Shown here: positions 41,735 through 51,440 of the stretch, in pieces | Position numbering within the stretch: the stretch's first letter is position 1 | How the letters are laid out: the number at the start of each line of letters is the position of its first letter | From: Microbacterium sp. Leaf288 | Lineage (GTDB): Bacteria; Actinomycetota; Actinomycetes; Actinomycetales; Microbacteriaceae | Reading direction: 5' to 3' | DNA: 64,000 bases | Assembly: GCF_001422925.1 (NCBI RefSeq) | Contig: NZ_LMNI01000012.1 | Location: 917,894 to 981,893, forward strand | Notes under the pieces: generated by a model | What the model was told of the DNA's origin: nothing | Seen by the model: the letters and a program-made list of their open reading frames with translations, nothing else | The model's database searches: none | Translations under genes and position numbers: made by a program

Positions 41735-43140
41735 GATGTCGCTCCCCGCAGCAGCAGGCCCGAGAGGTCTTCGAGAGTCCCGACGGTGAGCACCGTCATG
41801 CCCGACAGCGGCTGCATGCGCGGGTGCGCGCGCTCGTCGCAGATGAGGCCGACGACCGCGGTGTCGGCCGGGAACGCGAGGGCCGCCTGCTGCAGCCTCG
41901 TCAGCGGCACGCGCGAGCCGACCACGACGAACGCGATCGACAGCCGTTCGCCCGACTCCGCTGCCAGGCGGCACACCTCGCCGACGGGCATCGTGCTCTC
42001 GAGCAGCTCGACGCCGCTGAAGCCGTCCAGCATGGGGCGCGGCGCCGCGGCGGGGATGTGGCGGATCGCGCGCAGGCGCCCGCGCACCACCCGCGGGATC
42101 TCGGAGCCGGTCACGATCTGCACGTCGCGTGCGTCGTGGACGGCGCGCAGGCCCAGCGACGCCGCGCACGACACGGCCAGCTCGAATTCGTCGGCATCCG
42201 CGTACTCGGCTGCGGCGACCGCGAGGACCACCGCCATGCGCGAGCGCCGCGACTCTTCGTACTGACGCACCATCAGCCGCCCGGTCTTCGCCGTCGACCG
42301 CCAGTGGATCTGGCGGCGCGAGTCGCCGGGAGCGTACTCGCGGATGGCGTGGAACGACATGTCGGCGTCGACCAGACGGCGCGTCGGCGCGCCCTCGAGG
42401 TCGCGGATGAGCCCCGCGCTCGTGGACGGGAGCGCGGTCGTGCGGGGGTGGACGTACAGGTCGTGCACGTCGGGGAACGAGTGCTCGCGGCGCAGCATCC
42501 CGATCGGGTCGCTGCGCACCGTGGTCGCCGGACCGACCCTGACGATGCCGCGCGGGAGGCCGGGGATGTCGAGCGGCTGCTCGACGGCGTTCCCAGGTCG
42601 CAGCAGCGGCACGCCGAACTCGACGAGGCCGGCCCCGACCGGGATGTCGATGCGGCCCGGCAACGCCGTGCGGTGGCCGTCGTTGCGCACGTCGATACGG
42701 CCGGTGACGCCCTCGCCTGCGACGATCCGCTCGTGCGTCAGCGACAGGTCGACGTCGTACGCGCGGGCGCCGAACAGGAACGGCACGGCGGCGAGGATGA
42801 GCACGACGGATGCCGCGCCCGCGACCATGAACTCCACCCAGCCGAAGACGACCCCGAGCACGAGTCCCACGGTCGCCGCAAGGGCCACCAGGGCTCCTGC
42901 CGGCCGGACGGTCTGAGCGGCCCACTCGGCCGCGGTCGTGATACCCGAGCCCGCCGCCCGCCACACGCCGGTCCACCACACGGCGGCGCGCACGAAGGCG
43001 CGTCCGCGGCGCGACTCGCCGACGCTCGTGGCCGTGGCGGTCACGTGCGTGCGGCCGGTCGTGCCGGTGGACTGGACGGTGCGCGTGATGCGCGGCTCCA
43101 CCGTCCCGGTGGCGCCGCCGCGGCGCTCGGGGCTCGTCAT
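41731..43140 (-). CDS. DUF58 domain membrane protein
   Basis: 469 residues. Two membrane helices at about 80-125, then a long domain with the DUF58 signature REYAPGDSRRQIHWRSTAKT at about 270-290, followed by a vWA-like fold in which the usual metal-site motif is not evident. DUF58 proteins are standard partners of MoxR AAA+ ATPases and are thought to act in assembling or activating envelope complexes. ATG at 43140 overlaps the MoxR stop (ATGA). The order MoxR-DUF58-transglutaminase is conserved widely, so the three probably act together. Confidence 0.9.
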   Translation of the reverse strand: MTSPERRGGATGTVEPRITRTVQSTGTTGRTHVTATATSVGESRRGRAFVRAAVWWTGVWRAAGSGITTAAEWAAQTVRPAGALVALAATVGLVLGVVFGWVEFMVAGAASVVLILAAVPFLFGARAYDVDLSLTHERIVAGEGVTGRIDVRNDGHRTALPGRIDIPVGAGLVEFGVPLLRPGNAVEQPLDIPGLPRGIVRVGPATTVRSDPIGMLRREHSFPDVHDLYVHPRTTALPSTSAGLIRDLEGAPTRRLVDADMSFHAIREYAPGDSRRQIHWRSTAKTGRLMVRQYEESRRSRMAVVLAVAAAEYADADEFELAVSCAASLGLRAVHDARDVQIVTGSEIPRVVRGRLRAIRHIPAAAPRPMLDGFSGVELLESTMPVGEVCRLAAESGERLSIAFVVVGSRVPLTRLQQAALAFPADTAVVGLICDERAHPRMQPLSGMTVLTVGTLEDLSGLLLRGATS

Positions 43141-44102
43141 ACCGCTTCGCGCCTCGAGGGCGGTGCCACATCGAGCAGCACCTGCCCGACCACGGTCTCG
43201 GGGGTGACGCCGTCGAACTCGGCTTCGGGGTGCAGGATCAGGCGGTGCGACAGCACGGGCACCGCGAGCGTCTTGACGTCGTCGGGGGTCGCGTAGGTGC
43301 GGCCCTGCGACGCGGCCCGCGTGCGGACGGCGCGCGCCAGGGCGAGCGCGCCACGGATGCTGACGCCCAGGCGCACCTCGTCGGCCGTGCGCGTGCTGTC
43401 GACCAGGCGGGCGATGTAGTCGAGCACGAGCGCGTCGACGTACACAGCGGCGGCGAGGTCGGCCATGCCGACGAGCGCCTGCGGCGTGATGATCGGCGTG
43501 AGCTCGGCGGTCGCGACTGCCGCCCCGTCGAGGATGCGGACGGTCGCCGCATGGTCGGGGTAGCCGAGCGACGTGCGCATCATGAAGCGGTCGAGCTGCG
43601 CCTCGGGCAGGCGGTAGGTGCCCGCCTGCTCGACGGGGTTCTGCGTCGCGAGCACGAGGAACGGCACGCCCGCCTCCCGCGAGACGCCGTCGATCGTGAC
43701 GCGCCCCTCCTCCATGACCTCGAGGAGGGCGGACTGCGTCTTCGGACTCGCGCGGTTGATCTCGTCGGCGAGCACGATGTTCGCGAAGATCGGGCCGGCG
43801 TGGAACTCGAACACGCCCTCCTTCTGGTCGTAGACGCTGAGCCCCGTGATGTCGCTCGGCAGCAGGTCCGGCGTGAACTGGATGCGCGTGTTCGTGCCCT
43901 GCACCGACTGCGCCATCGCCCGCGCCAGCGACGTCTTGCCGGTCCCCGGCACGTCCTCGAGGAGCACGTGCCCGTCGCTGAGCATCGCGGTGAGCACGAG
44001 CTCGACGACATGGCGCTTGCCGAGGACGGCGCGCTCGACGTTGTCGGCGATCTGCCCGAACGTCTGCGCGAACCAGTCGGCCTGCTCCTGCGTGATCGTC
44101 AT
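43137..44102 (-). CDS. MoxR-family AAA+ ATPase
   Basis: 321 residues, cytoplasmic. Walker A is DVPGTGKT (50-57), Walker B is VLADEINRA near residue 110 and the sensor region LATQNPVEQAGTYRLPEAQ is typical of MoxR ATPases, which remodel partner proteins, often vWA-containing ones. The ATG at 44102 starts 55 bases after the stop of the large FN3/Ig gene. It is immediately followed by overlapping DUF58 and transglutaminase-like genes, its usual partners. All ATPase motifs look intact. Confidence 0.93.
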   Translation of the reverse strand: MTITQEQADWFAQTFGQIADNVERAVLGKRHVVELVLTAMLSDGHVLLEDVPGTGKTSLARAMAQSVQGTNTRIQFTPDLLPSDITGLSVYDQKEGVFEFHAGPIFANIVLADEINRASPKTQSALLEVMEEGRVTIDGVSREAGVPFLVLATQNPVEQAGTYRLPEAQLDRFMMRTSLGYPDHAATVRILDGAAVATAELTPIITPQALVGMADLAAAVYVDALVLDYIARLVDSTRTADEVRLGVSIRGALALARAVRTRAASQGRTYATPDDVKTLAVPVLSHRLILHPEAEFDGVTPETVVGQVLLDVAPPSRREAV

Positions 44103-44157
44103 GTGGTGTCGTCCTTCGTCGTGTGGGGAAGATCGTGGGGAGAGCGGAATCTGCCGC

Positions 44158-47100
44158 TCAGGGCGTGGGCGGCGGTCCCGGGTCGCCGTTGCCGGGCTGG
44201 CAGATCGCCGAGAACTCGGTGCTCGCGGGGGCCAGGCCCCAGCCCTGGGCGTCCCAGTTCACCGACACCGAGATGCCCTCGACACGGACCGCGCCCTGCG
44301 GCACGTCCCACGTGCCGGCGTTGTGCGTCAGGAGGCGGTCCTGCTTGTCGTAGTACCGCAGGCCGGCATTGCCGAACGTGAACGCCGCCGATGAGCCGTT
44401 CGGGGCGTTCGACGACTGACCGCGGTACGTGAGCGGGCTTCCCCCCACGCACGAGGTGACGGTCCAGTTGGCCTGAACCTGGTACGGGGCGCTGCCCGCG
44501 CGCGGCGTCACCGTCGACCACGCGGTGGCCGTGCCCCAGAAGTCGTGCACGTAGCGCACCTGGATGCCGGGATCCTGGCCGAACACCGTGCTACCGGGGC
44601 CCCAGCCCTGGAACTCGGCGTGATTGCGGTTGGGGAGCCGCTCGGTCGAGGTCGGGTTCTGGCGGATCACCCAGTCGGCGCGCTGCGACTGGACGCTCGG
44701 CGTGCCGTCGACCACGAAGGTCCAGCCCTGCGGCGCCCTGCCGGACTGGAAGGCGCGCACGCTCTGGGTGATCTCGGCGCGGCCGAACGACGCGCCGCCG
44801 TCCCACGACTCGACGCACGCGCGGAACGTGTACTCCTCGCCGTCCGTGAGGCCGGGGAAGGTCGCCATCGCGCCGTCCTCGGTCACCGTGCAGCGCTGGC
44901 CGTCCTGCACGATGCCGTAGCGCAGTGCCGAGCCGTCGCCGTTGCGCTGCGCGGAGGCGCGCGCGGTCACCGTCGCGGTGCCGTCGCCGTTCGACACCGA
45001 GCTGAGCGTCAGCTGCGGCGACAGCGGGCTGCCGATGCCGTTGGTCTGCACCGTCGCCGCGCCACCCGACGCGCTGCCGCCGAGCCCGGGCGGCAGGTCG
45101 AACCGCGAGTAGGGGGTGATGGTCACGATCGTGCCGGTATTGCTGCCCACCCGGAACCACGGCACCTCGACGCGGGTCTGGTTGCGGCTCACCGGCACCC
45201 GCACCGTCTCGCCGGCAGGGCTCGCGATCTCGAGGCTGCCGGTCTCGCCGGCCTCGATCCCGTCGATGACCAGCGACACGATGCCGCCCGTGCCGTCACC
45301 GGTGGGGACAGGGGCGGCGATCACGCTGGTCGGCGCGAGCGGCGCGTCGTACGCCCATGCGACGGTGCGCACGGCCGCCTTCGACTCACCGACGGCGTTG
45401 ACGGCCCAGGCGTCGTAGGTGCGCTGCTCGCCGTTCGGGGCGGCGACCGCGGGGCACACGCCGTCCGCGGCGCACCGCGCCACCTCCTGCCCGCCGGAGC
45501 GGATGACGAAGCCGGTGAGCGCGGGGTACGCCAGCCGGGCCTCGCCCGGATCGATCCTCATCGTCACCGTCCCGTCGGCATATGCCGTCTGGGTGATGCT
45601 CGCGGGTGTCTTCGGGAATCCGAGCAGGTCGAGGAGCACACGGCCGTCGCGCTCGGCGTTCGTCACGCGGCCCTGGGCGTCGCGCACCGAGAACGTGGCG
45701 GTGCACGTCGCCCCCGGGGCATCCGTCGTCCACGTCGCCGTGATCGACGTCGCCGACGCCACCTGGAAGCCCACCCCGGCGCACGCGCCCGTCGGACGCA
45801 CGCCGACGACCTCGAGCGGAGTGCGGGGCAGCGGGTTGACCTCGCCGCCCGCGCCGATCACCGGGATCGTGCACGACGACCCTCCGGCCTGCGAGCACTG
45901 CTGCACGACCGAGCCGCCCTGCGGAAGCGTCGACGGCGCGGCGCCGACGCGGAGGATGAGCCGCGCGGGGGCCACCGAGGGGTGGCTCGTGACGGAGACG
46001 AGCACGGCCTCCTCGGAGCCCGGGACGGCGCGGTCCGCCCCGGTCACGGTCACGATGGAGCCCTCCTGCGTGACCTCGAACGCGGTGCCGGCGTGCTCGG
46101 TCGCGTAGACGATCCCGTCCCAGTCCGGGCGCAGCTGCCACGTGGTCATGTTCTGCAGGTCGAAGGTCGCGCTCTCGCCGGGCCCGACCGTGATGGATGC
46201 CGGCCGGAGCTCGGGCTGCGGGTCTCGGGGGTGCACCACGATCGGCACCGACAGGTAGGTCCAGTCCTCCTGGCCGCTCAGGCGCACGGGGACCTGGCAG
46301 GCGTCGACCCAGGGTGCGCCCGAACCCGCGTCGTAGCGCACGACGGTGCCCGACTCGACGGTGCAGGAGGCCTCGGGACGAGCGCCCGATGCCCGCACGT
46401 CCTCTCCGAGCTCGACCACCGCGCCCCGGGGGCGCGCGACGAGGTCCGCCATGTCGAAGGTGGTGGACTCGAGCTCGGTGACCTCGGGCGGGGCGGCGTT
46501 CGCGCGCAGCGTCAGCGCCAGGTCGTTCTCGCCCGGCACGCGGAGGAAGCCGTACGACGTCACCTCGCCGGCGGTGCCCTCACCGGTGACCGCGAACGGG
46601 ATCAGCCGCGTGGTCTCGGGGAGCTCGCCCCGCAGCTGCGAGCCCCGCACCGAGACGCCGTCGGGATCGCCCCACAGCGACAGCTCGAGGTCGTCGACGT
46701 CGCCGCCCGACCAGGTGACCTTGCCGCCGAGCACGTCGACTCCCCGGGGGAAGTCCTCACGGGTCTCGACGGTGAGGTTGGTGTCGGCGACGACCGGGAA
46801 GTCGGGGACGTTCTCGCGTACCACGCGCACCACGATGAGCCCGCGTCCCGTGTTGCCCGAGGAGGACTCGACGTCGTAGAGGAACGACATCGTCGCGGGC
46901 TCGTCCCCCGCCGCGATCCGGACCGTGGTGTCGTCCGCGCCCACGATCTGTTCGTTCAGCCGTGCGAACTCGGGGTTGTCGCTGCCGTCCACGAGCGTCG
47001 CCGGCACGTCGGGACGGATGTCGGTGACCCGCAGCTCGCCCAAGGTCGGGTCGACGTCGTTGGAGAGCGGGCTGACGCGGATCGTGTTGCCCGCACCTGC

Positions 47101-50100
47101 CTGCACCTGCACGTAGTCGGTGAACGTGACCGGGCTCGGGTTGGCCTGGCTGTCGAGCACGCCGATGCGCACGGTCCCGTCGGCGGTCGCACCGAACGCG
47201 TCGACGACGCGGTAGCGGAACGACACCTGGCCGCTGTCGCCGGGCACGCTCGTGTACATGATCGATCCGCCGTCGGCCGTGATCGTGGCCGCGCCCCGGG
47301 CGGGCTGCTCGACGATCCGGTCGAGGGTCACGACGTCGCCGTCGGGGTCGGCGCCGAAGTCGTCGAACTCGAGGATGGTCGACTGGCCGCTGAGCACGCG
47401 ACCCTCGAGCGTGTCGGCGGTGGGGGCGCGGTTCGCCTCCGCGTCGATCACCGTCACCCGCACCGTCGCGGTGTCGGCGAGCGCCGGAGCGCCCGTCGTG
47501 AACACGGAGTACTCGATCGCGTACTGACCGGGCTCGTCGGGAGCGAGGTAGCGCAGCAGGTCGCCCGACGCGAACGCGAGCGCGCCCTCCGACGACGAGC
47601 TCACCGAGGCGGGGTTCAGAGTCGGCCTGCCGCCGGCGGGGGAGATGTCGTTGCCCGTCACCGGGATGTCGATCTGGGCGCCGGCGCGCACCACCACGGC
47701 ATCGTCGACGGCGATCGGCGCGAGCTCCGGCGCGGGTGGCAGCAGGTACACCGTCGCCTCGCCCTCGACGCTCGCGCCCGCGTCCTCGGTGCCGTCGCTC
47801 ACCACGTACGAGACGGTGCCGAGTCGTCCGGCGGCGCCGTCGGCCGTGGTCCCCGACACGCGGAGGTGGTTCTGGCCGACGCCGTCGACCGACAGCGTGG
47901 CGCCGTCGTCCGCCCGCGCGACGACGTCGCTCAACAGCAGCACGCGACGTGTCGGGTTCGAGACGGCGTCGAAGATCTCGAGGGTCGCGTCCTGCTGAGG
48001 GTGCACGAACGCGACCACCGGCGACGTGGCCAGCTGGGCCGGCGCGTCGGCGGGCAGCAGGGTGATGCGGGCCGTGGCGCTCGCCTCGCTCACGCCGTCG
48101 GTCACCGTGAAGTCGACGCGGAACGTGCCAGGACTCTTCGCCGCGAAGTCGAACGAGGTCGAGCCGCTGACCGCCGTCGCGGTGGCCGCGGCATCGTCGA
48201 GCACCCGCACCGATTCCAGCGACAGGGTGCCCGCGGTGCCCGTGACGTGCTCGGCGACGTCGACGGTGATCCCGGAGGCGACCGTGTCGGTCACGGCGAA
48301 CGACTGCGCCGCGAGCTGAGGCTGCGGCGACACCGTGATCATGAGCGGCTTCACGGTCGTGCCGCCCTGGGTGTCGGCGACCGTCACCTCCAGCTCGACG
48401 AGCTGCTCTCCGCCGTCGCCGGCGTCGTCGTGCTGATAGACGACGTCGCCGCCGGGCGTCGCCGCGACGCTGCCGACGCCGCTCTTGTTCTCGACCGACA
48501 GGAGCAGCAGGGGGTCGCCCTCCGGGTCGACCCACCCCGGCAGCACGGGCACGGTCACCGTGCCGCCCCGGGCGACCTCGGGTTCGGGCCATTCGACGAG
48601 GCATCGCTCGACGCCGCACCACTGCGGCGCCGAGTCGGCGGCGGCGTCCGCCACCGTCACCGTGACCGACGTCGGGCCGGACTTCAGGCCGTTCTCGGTG
48701 GTGCCGTCGGTGACCGCGTACGAGAAGGTCGCCGATCCCGTCGCGCCGGGCTGCACCCGGAGGGCGAGGCGCTGGTCGTCGTCGGTCACCGACACGGTTC
48801 CGAACGCGGGGTCGAGCCCGGTGATCGACGCCGGGTCGATCGTGAGGACGTCCTCGTTCGGGTCGTGGTCGTTCATGAGCACCGGCAGCGAGGCGAGGGC
48901 GCCCGCCCGCACGCCGAACGCGTCGGGCTCGGCGATCGGCGGCTTGGGATCGAGCACGACCTGCAGCTGCTCCTCGCTGGGAACGGCGTCGGGGTCGGTG
49001 CGGTCGTCGAGGCTCCAGTCCTGGCTCGACGGGATCAGCGCGCCGTCGGGCACCGACCAGGCCCACCCCGAGCGGGTGTCGTTGAGGATGACCGCAGAGT
49101 CGCTCGAGACGAACACGGGGCGCTGCTGGTCGCCCATCGTCTCGTCACCGTAGTCGAGCGGCGCGGTGGCGCCGCTCGAGCGCCACAGCAGACCGCCCGC
49201 ATCGCCCTGGCCGAGCCATGCCGCGTAGGTCTCGCCCCCGTGCGCGACCGGCTGCGCGGGTGTGCCGAGCACCGTTCCTGCACCGTCTCCGACCGGGGTC
49301 TGGATGGCCGACCCGTCGGCCGGCACCCGCACCAGCCCGGTCTCGTCGGCGAGATAGACGGCGGTGCCCTGCGCGTCCGGTGCGCCGACGACCACCGCAC
49401 CCGTCGTCGGCGCCTGCGCCGCGGCATCCTGCCCGCGAAGCCACACCTCGCCGTCCTCGGTGTCGACCACCGCCCACGTGTCGCCCGCCGCCGTGATGGC
49501 CGGCGTGTCGATGCCGTTCTGGTCGAACGCGTCGCGCGCGCGCACCTGGCTCTCGCCGATGTCGTAGCGCAGCACCGAACCGTCGGCGCCCGAGTACGCG
49601 AACAGCATGCCGCGCTCGTCGACGGCGATCGCCTCGGCGGTGTACTGCGGGGCGTCCTCGTCGTCCGCGCCGAACGGGTCGAGCTGCGACGAGGTGCCGC
49701 TCGAAAGGCGGCCCGCGAAGACGGCGCCCGAGTCGGTGAGGTAGGCGACCCAGTCTCCGGCGGTCACGACCTCGGTCGTGCCGGACGGGGTCTTCTGCGA
49801 GGACTGCAGCGCCTCCTCGTCGAGGTCCGCGGGCATCGCGGCGTCGATGCGCGTGAGCGTCGAGTAGCTGTCGCTGAAGAGGTACGCGGCATCCCCCGTC
49901 TGCACCACCTGGTCGGGGTTGCTGATGCTGCGCACGGTGTCGAGCTCGCCGACCGAGGTGTTCACCCGGGCGTAGCGGCGGCCGTCGCCCGTCTGCAGCG
50001 CCCAGACCGCGGTGTCGACGTCGGGGGTCTCCTGCGCGTCGAGCCCCGGCCACACGATGCTGATGCCGATGACGGTGGCCACCACCGCGCCGGCGGCGAC

Positions 50101-50127
50101 GATGCCGGCGATGGTGCCGCGTCGCAT
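44158..50127 (-). CDS. Giant membrane-anchored Ig-like/FN3-type surface protein of a PFNA-type cluster
   Basis: 1989 residues. A single N-terminal helix (residues about 5-27, GIVAAGAVVATVIGISIVWP) anchors it with the bulk outside. Residues about 30-390 look like a beta-propeller (repeated AV..DE.G...Y segments). From about 395 to 1500 follow Ig/cadherin-like repeats with the signature VxAGxxxxxPVLxNDxDPNxD. Toward the C-terminus are FN3-like domains (APLAPTSVIAAPVP). There is no LPXTG signal. It overlaps the kinase stop (TGATG). The order kinase, FN3 protein, AAA ATPase, DUF58, transglutaminase equals the PFNA cluster described in Bifidobacterium, whose FN3 protein is implicated in host interaction. 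Its ligand here is unknown. Confidence 0.88.
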   Translation of the reverse strand: MRRGTIAGIVAAGAVVATVIGISIVWPGLDAQETPDVDTAVWALQTGDGRRYARVNTSVGELDTVRSISNPDQVVQTGDAAYLFSDSYSTLTRIDAAMPADLDEEALQSSQKTPSGTTEVVTAGDWVAYLTDSGAVFAGRLSSGTSSQLDPFGADDEDAPQYTAEAIAVDERGMLFAYSGADGSVLRYDIGESQVRARDAFDQNGIDTPAITAAGDTWAVVDTEDGEVWLRGQDAAAQAPTTGAVVVGAPDAQGTAVYLADETGLVRVPADGSAIQTPVGDGAGTVLGTPAQPVAHGGETYAAWLGQGDAGGLLWRSSGATAPLDYGDETMGDQQRPVFVSSDSAVILNDTRSGWAWSVPDGALIPSSQDWSLDDRTDPDAVPSEEQLQVVLDPKPPIAEPDAFGVRAGALASLPVLMNDHDPNEDVLTIDPASITGLDPAFGTVSVTDDDQRLALRVQPGATGSATFSYAVTDGTTENGLKSGPTSVTVTVADAAADSAPQWCGVERCLVEWPEPEVARGGTVTVPVLPGWVDPEGDPLLLLSVENKSGVGSVAATPGGDVVYQHDDAGDGGEQLVELEVTVADTQGGTTVKPLMITVSPQPQLAAQSFAVTDTVASGITVDVAEHVTGTAGTLSLESVRVLDDAAATATAVSGSTSFDFAAKSPGTFRVDFTVTDGVSEASATARITLLPADAPAQLATSPVVAFVHPQQDATLEIFDAVSNPTRRVLLLSDVVARADDGATLSVDGVGQNHLRVSGTTADGAAGRLGTVSYVVSDGTEDAGASVEGEATVYLLPPAPELAPIAVDDAVVVRAGAQIDIPVTGNDISPAGGRPTLNPASVSSSSEGALAFASGDLLRYLAPDEPGQYAIEYSVFTTGAPALADTATVRVTVIDAEANRAPTADTLEGRVLSGQSTILEFDDFGADPDGDVVTLDRIVEQPARGAATITADGGSIMYTSVPGDSGQVSFRYRVVDAFGATADGTVRIGVLDSQANPSPVTFTDYVQVQAGAGNTIRVSPLSNDVDPTLGELRVTDIRPDVPATLVDGSDNPEFARLNEQIVGADDTTVRIAAGDEPATMSFLYDVESSSGNTGRGLIVVRVVRENVPDFPVVADTNLTVETREDFPRGVDVLGGKVTWSGGDVDDLELSLWGDPDGVSVRGSQLRGELPETTRLIPFAVTGEGTAGEVTSYGFLRVPGENDLALTLRANAAPPEVTELESTTFDMADLVARPRGAVVELGEDVRASGARPEASCTVESGTVVRYDAGSGAPWVDACQVPVRLSGQEDWTYLSVPIVVHPRDPQPELRPASITVGPGESATFDLQNMTTWQLRPDWDGIVYATEHAGTAFEVTQEGSIVTVTGADRAVPGSEEAVLVSVTSHPSVAPARLILRVGAAPSTLPQGGSVVQQCSQAGGSSCTIPVIGAGGEVNPLPRTPLEVVGVRPTGACAGVGFQVASATSITATWTTDAPGATCTATFSVRDAQGRVTNAERDGRVLLDLLGFPKTPASITQTAYADGTVTMRIDPGEARLAYPALTGFVIRSGGQEVARCAADGVCPAVAAPNGEQRTYDAWAVNAVGESKAAVRTVAWAYDAPLAPTSVIAAPVPTGDGTGGIVSLVIDGIEAGETGSLEIASPAGETVRVPVSRNQTRVEVPWFRVGSNTGTIVTITPYSRFDLPPGLGGSASGGAATVQTNGIGSPLSPQLTLSSVSNGDGTATVTARASAQRNGDGSALRYGIVQDGQRCTVTEDGAMATFPGLTDGEEYTFRACVESWDGGASFGRAEITQSVRAFQSGRAPQGWTFVVDGTPSVQSQRADWVIRQNPTSTERLPNRNHAEFQGWGPGSTVFGQDPGIQVRYVHDFWGTATAWSTVTPRAGSAPYQVQANWTVTSCVGGSPLTYRGQSSNAPNGSSAAFTFGNAGLRYYDKQDRLLTHNAGTWDVPQGAVRVEGISVSVNWDAQGWGLAPASTEFSAICQPGNGDPGPPPTP

Positions 50128-51266
50128 CAGAGCACCCCCGCGGCCATCAGCGCCACGACGACCGCGCCGGCGCCGGCGACGATCCCCGCTCCGATGCCGA
50201 TGGCCCAGGGCAGCGCGGCGCGACCGCGCCGACGGGCGGGAGCCGAGATCTCGGTGTCCTCGTCGCGGGCGAGCTGCGCGACGCCCGTGCCGGCGCGCGT
50301 CTTGCGGGTGAGGTCGCGCTCCACGTGCGAGCGCGCGGGTCCGCGCAGCGCCGAATCCCCGAAATCGACGGGGGCGGATGCCGGGGACCACTCCGCATCG
50401 GGGATCTCGAGCGGTGTCGGCGAGAGGCCGAGCCCTGACTGCACCTCGCGCAGCGCCTCGCCGAACGCCCGGGCCGAGTCGTACCGGCGACCGGGATCGC
50501 GGCTCATCGCGGTCGCCAGCACGGCCTGCAGCGACGCCGGGACGTCGGCCCGCGTGATCTCGACGTAGGTGGCGCGCGCGATCCGCTTGCGCAGCAGCTC
50601 CTTGGTGTTCTGCCCGCGCTCGCGGCGCTCGAAGGGGCTGTGGCCCGCGAGGAGCGAGTAGACCGTGGCGCCCAGGCTCCACACCTCGCTCGTCACGGTG
50701 CCGCTCGTCTGTTCGGCGACGACCTCGGGAGCGCTCCACGGGATCGACATCGCGAGCACCTCGCCGCCGCTCTTGCGCTGCAGCGAGGCCGAGATGCCGA
50801 AGTCGGCGAGCACGGGGGTGCCGAAGGTGGTGATGAGGATGTTGCTCGGCTTGACGTCGCGGTGGATGAGCCCGGCGCGGTGCGCGGACTCGAGCGCGCT
50901 GGCCATGCGCACGCCGATGGCGAGGACCTCGTCGACGGGGACGCGCTCGACCCGGTACCGCTGCGCGAGCGAGCCCGGGCAGTACTCCATGACGATGTAC
51001 GGGCGGCCGTCGGCCGAGATGCTCGCCTGGTAGACCGTCACGATCGAGGGATGGGCCGACAGGTGCGCGAGCACGTCGGCCTCAGCGTTGAACATGCGCC
51101 GTAGCTCCGGGTCGCGCACGTCGCTCGGCATGACCTTCACCGCGACGTTGCGGCGGGGCATGTCCTGCTCGTAGAGGAAGACGTCCGCGAAGCCGCCGGA
51201 GCCCAGCGGGCGGATGTAGGCGAGCCCGGGAAGGATCGGAGGCGCCGAAGGAAGCCGTGCAGCCAC
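50127..51266 (-). CDS. Ser/Thr protein kinase with C-terminal membrane anchor
   Basis: 379 residues. The kinase domain at about 12-275 has LGSGGFADVF (glycine loop), K44 in VAVKVM, HRDVKPSN (D137), DFG (D155) and APE (179-181), so it is predicted active. A linker follows, with DLTRKTRAGT as a possible target site, then a terminal membrane helix (about 352-378) with almost nothing outside, so unlike PknB it has no PASTA or other external sensor. GTG at 51266 is chosen because GGGGAGG lies 7 bases upstream. It starts the operon with the FN3, MoxR, DUF58, transglutaminase-like and FHA genes and likely phosphorylates one of them. The 174-bp gap upstream has no strong promoter that I can name. Confidence 0.93.
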   Translation of the reverse strand: MAARLPSAPPILPGLAYIRPLGSGGFADVFLYEQDMPRRNVAVKVMPSDVRDPELRRMFNAEADVLAHLSAHPSIVTVYQASISADGRPYIVMEYCPGSLAQRYRVERVPVDEVLAIGVRMASALESAHRAGLIHRDVKPSNILITTFGTPVLADFGISASLQRKSGGEVLAMSIPWSAPEVVAEQTSGTVTSEVWSLGATVYSLLAGHSPFERRERGQNTKELLRKRIARATYVEITRADVPASLQAVLATAMSRDPGRRYDSARAFGEALREVQSGLGLSPTPLEIPDAEWSPASAPVDFGDSALRGPARSHVERDLTRKTRAGTGVAQLARDEDTEISAPARRRGRAALPWAIGIGAGIVAGAGAVVVALMAAGVL

Positions 51267-51440
51267 CAGCACACCTCCCCGCAGTCCGCCACCGTCACAC
51301 CCATGTCGCCAGAGCGACAACAAACCCGGTCATGCTAACAAAACCCGCCTCCCGAGAACCCGCATGGCGAGCAGGGATGTGGACAGTGGAGCGCGTGCGG
51401 CGGGCCGGTACCGGACCGTGCCGCAGAGACGGGGCCGGCG

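Noticed and set aside
44545..50568. A 2007-codon open frame on the plus strand opposite the giant FN3/Ig gene
   Set aside because: It mirrors the minus-strand gene, with product dominated by Arg, His, Gly, Val and Asp as expected for the antisense of high-GC coding DNA. It has no domain, signal peptide or ribosome binding site.
51267..51440. Promoter for the kinase operon
   Set aside because: A TAGCAT on the minus strand looks like a -10, but the sequence at the proper -35 distance is poor, so it is not called.
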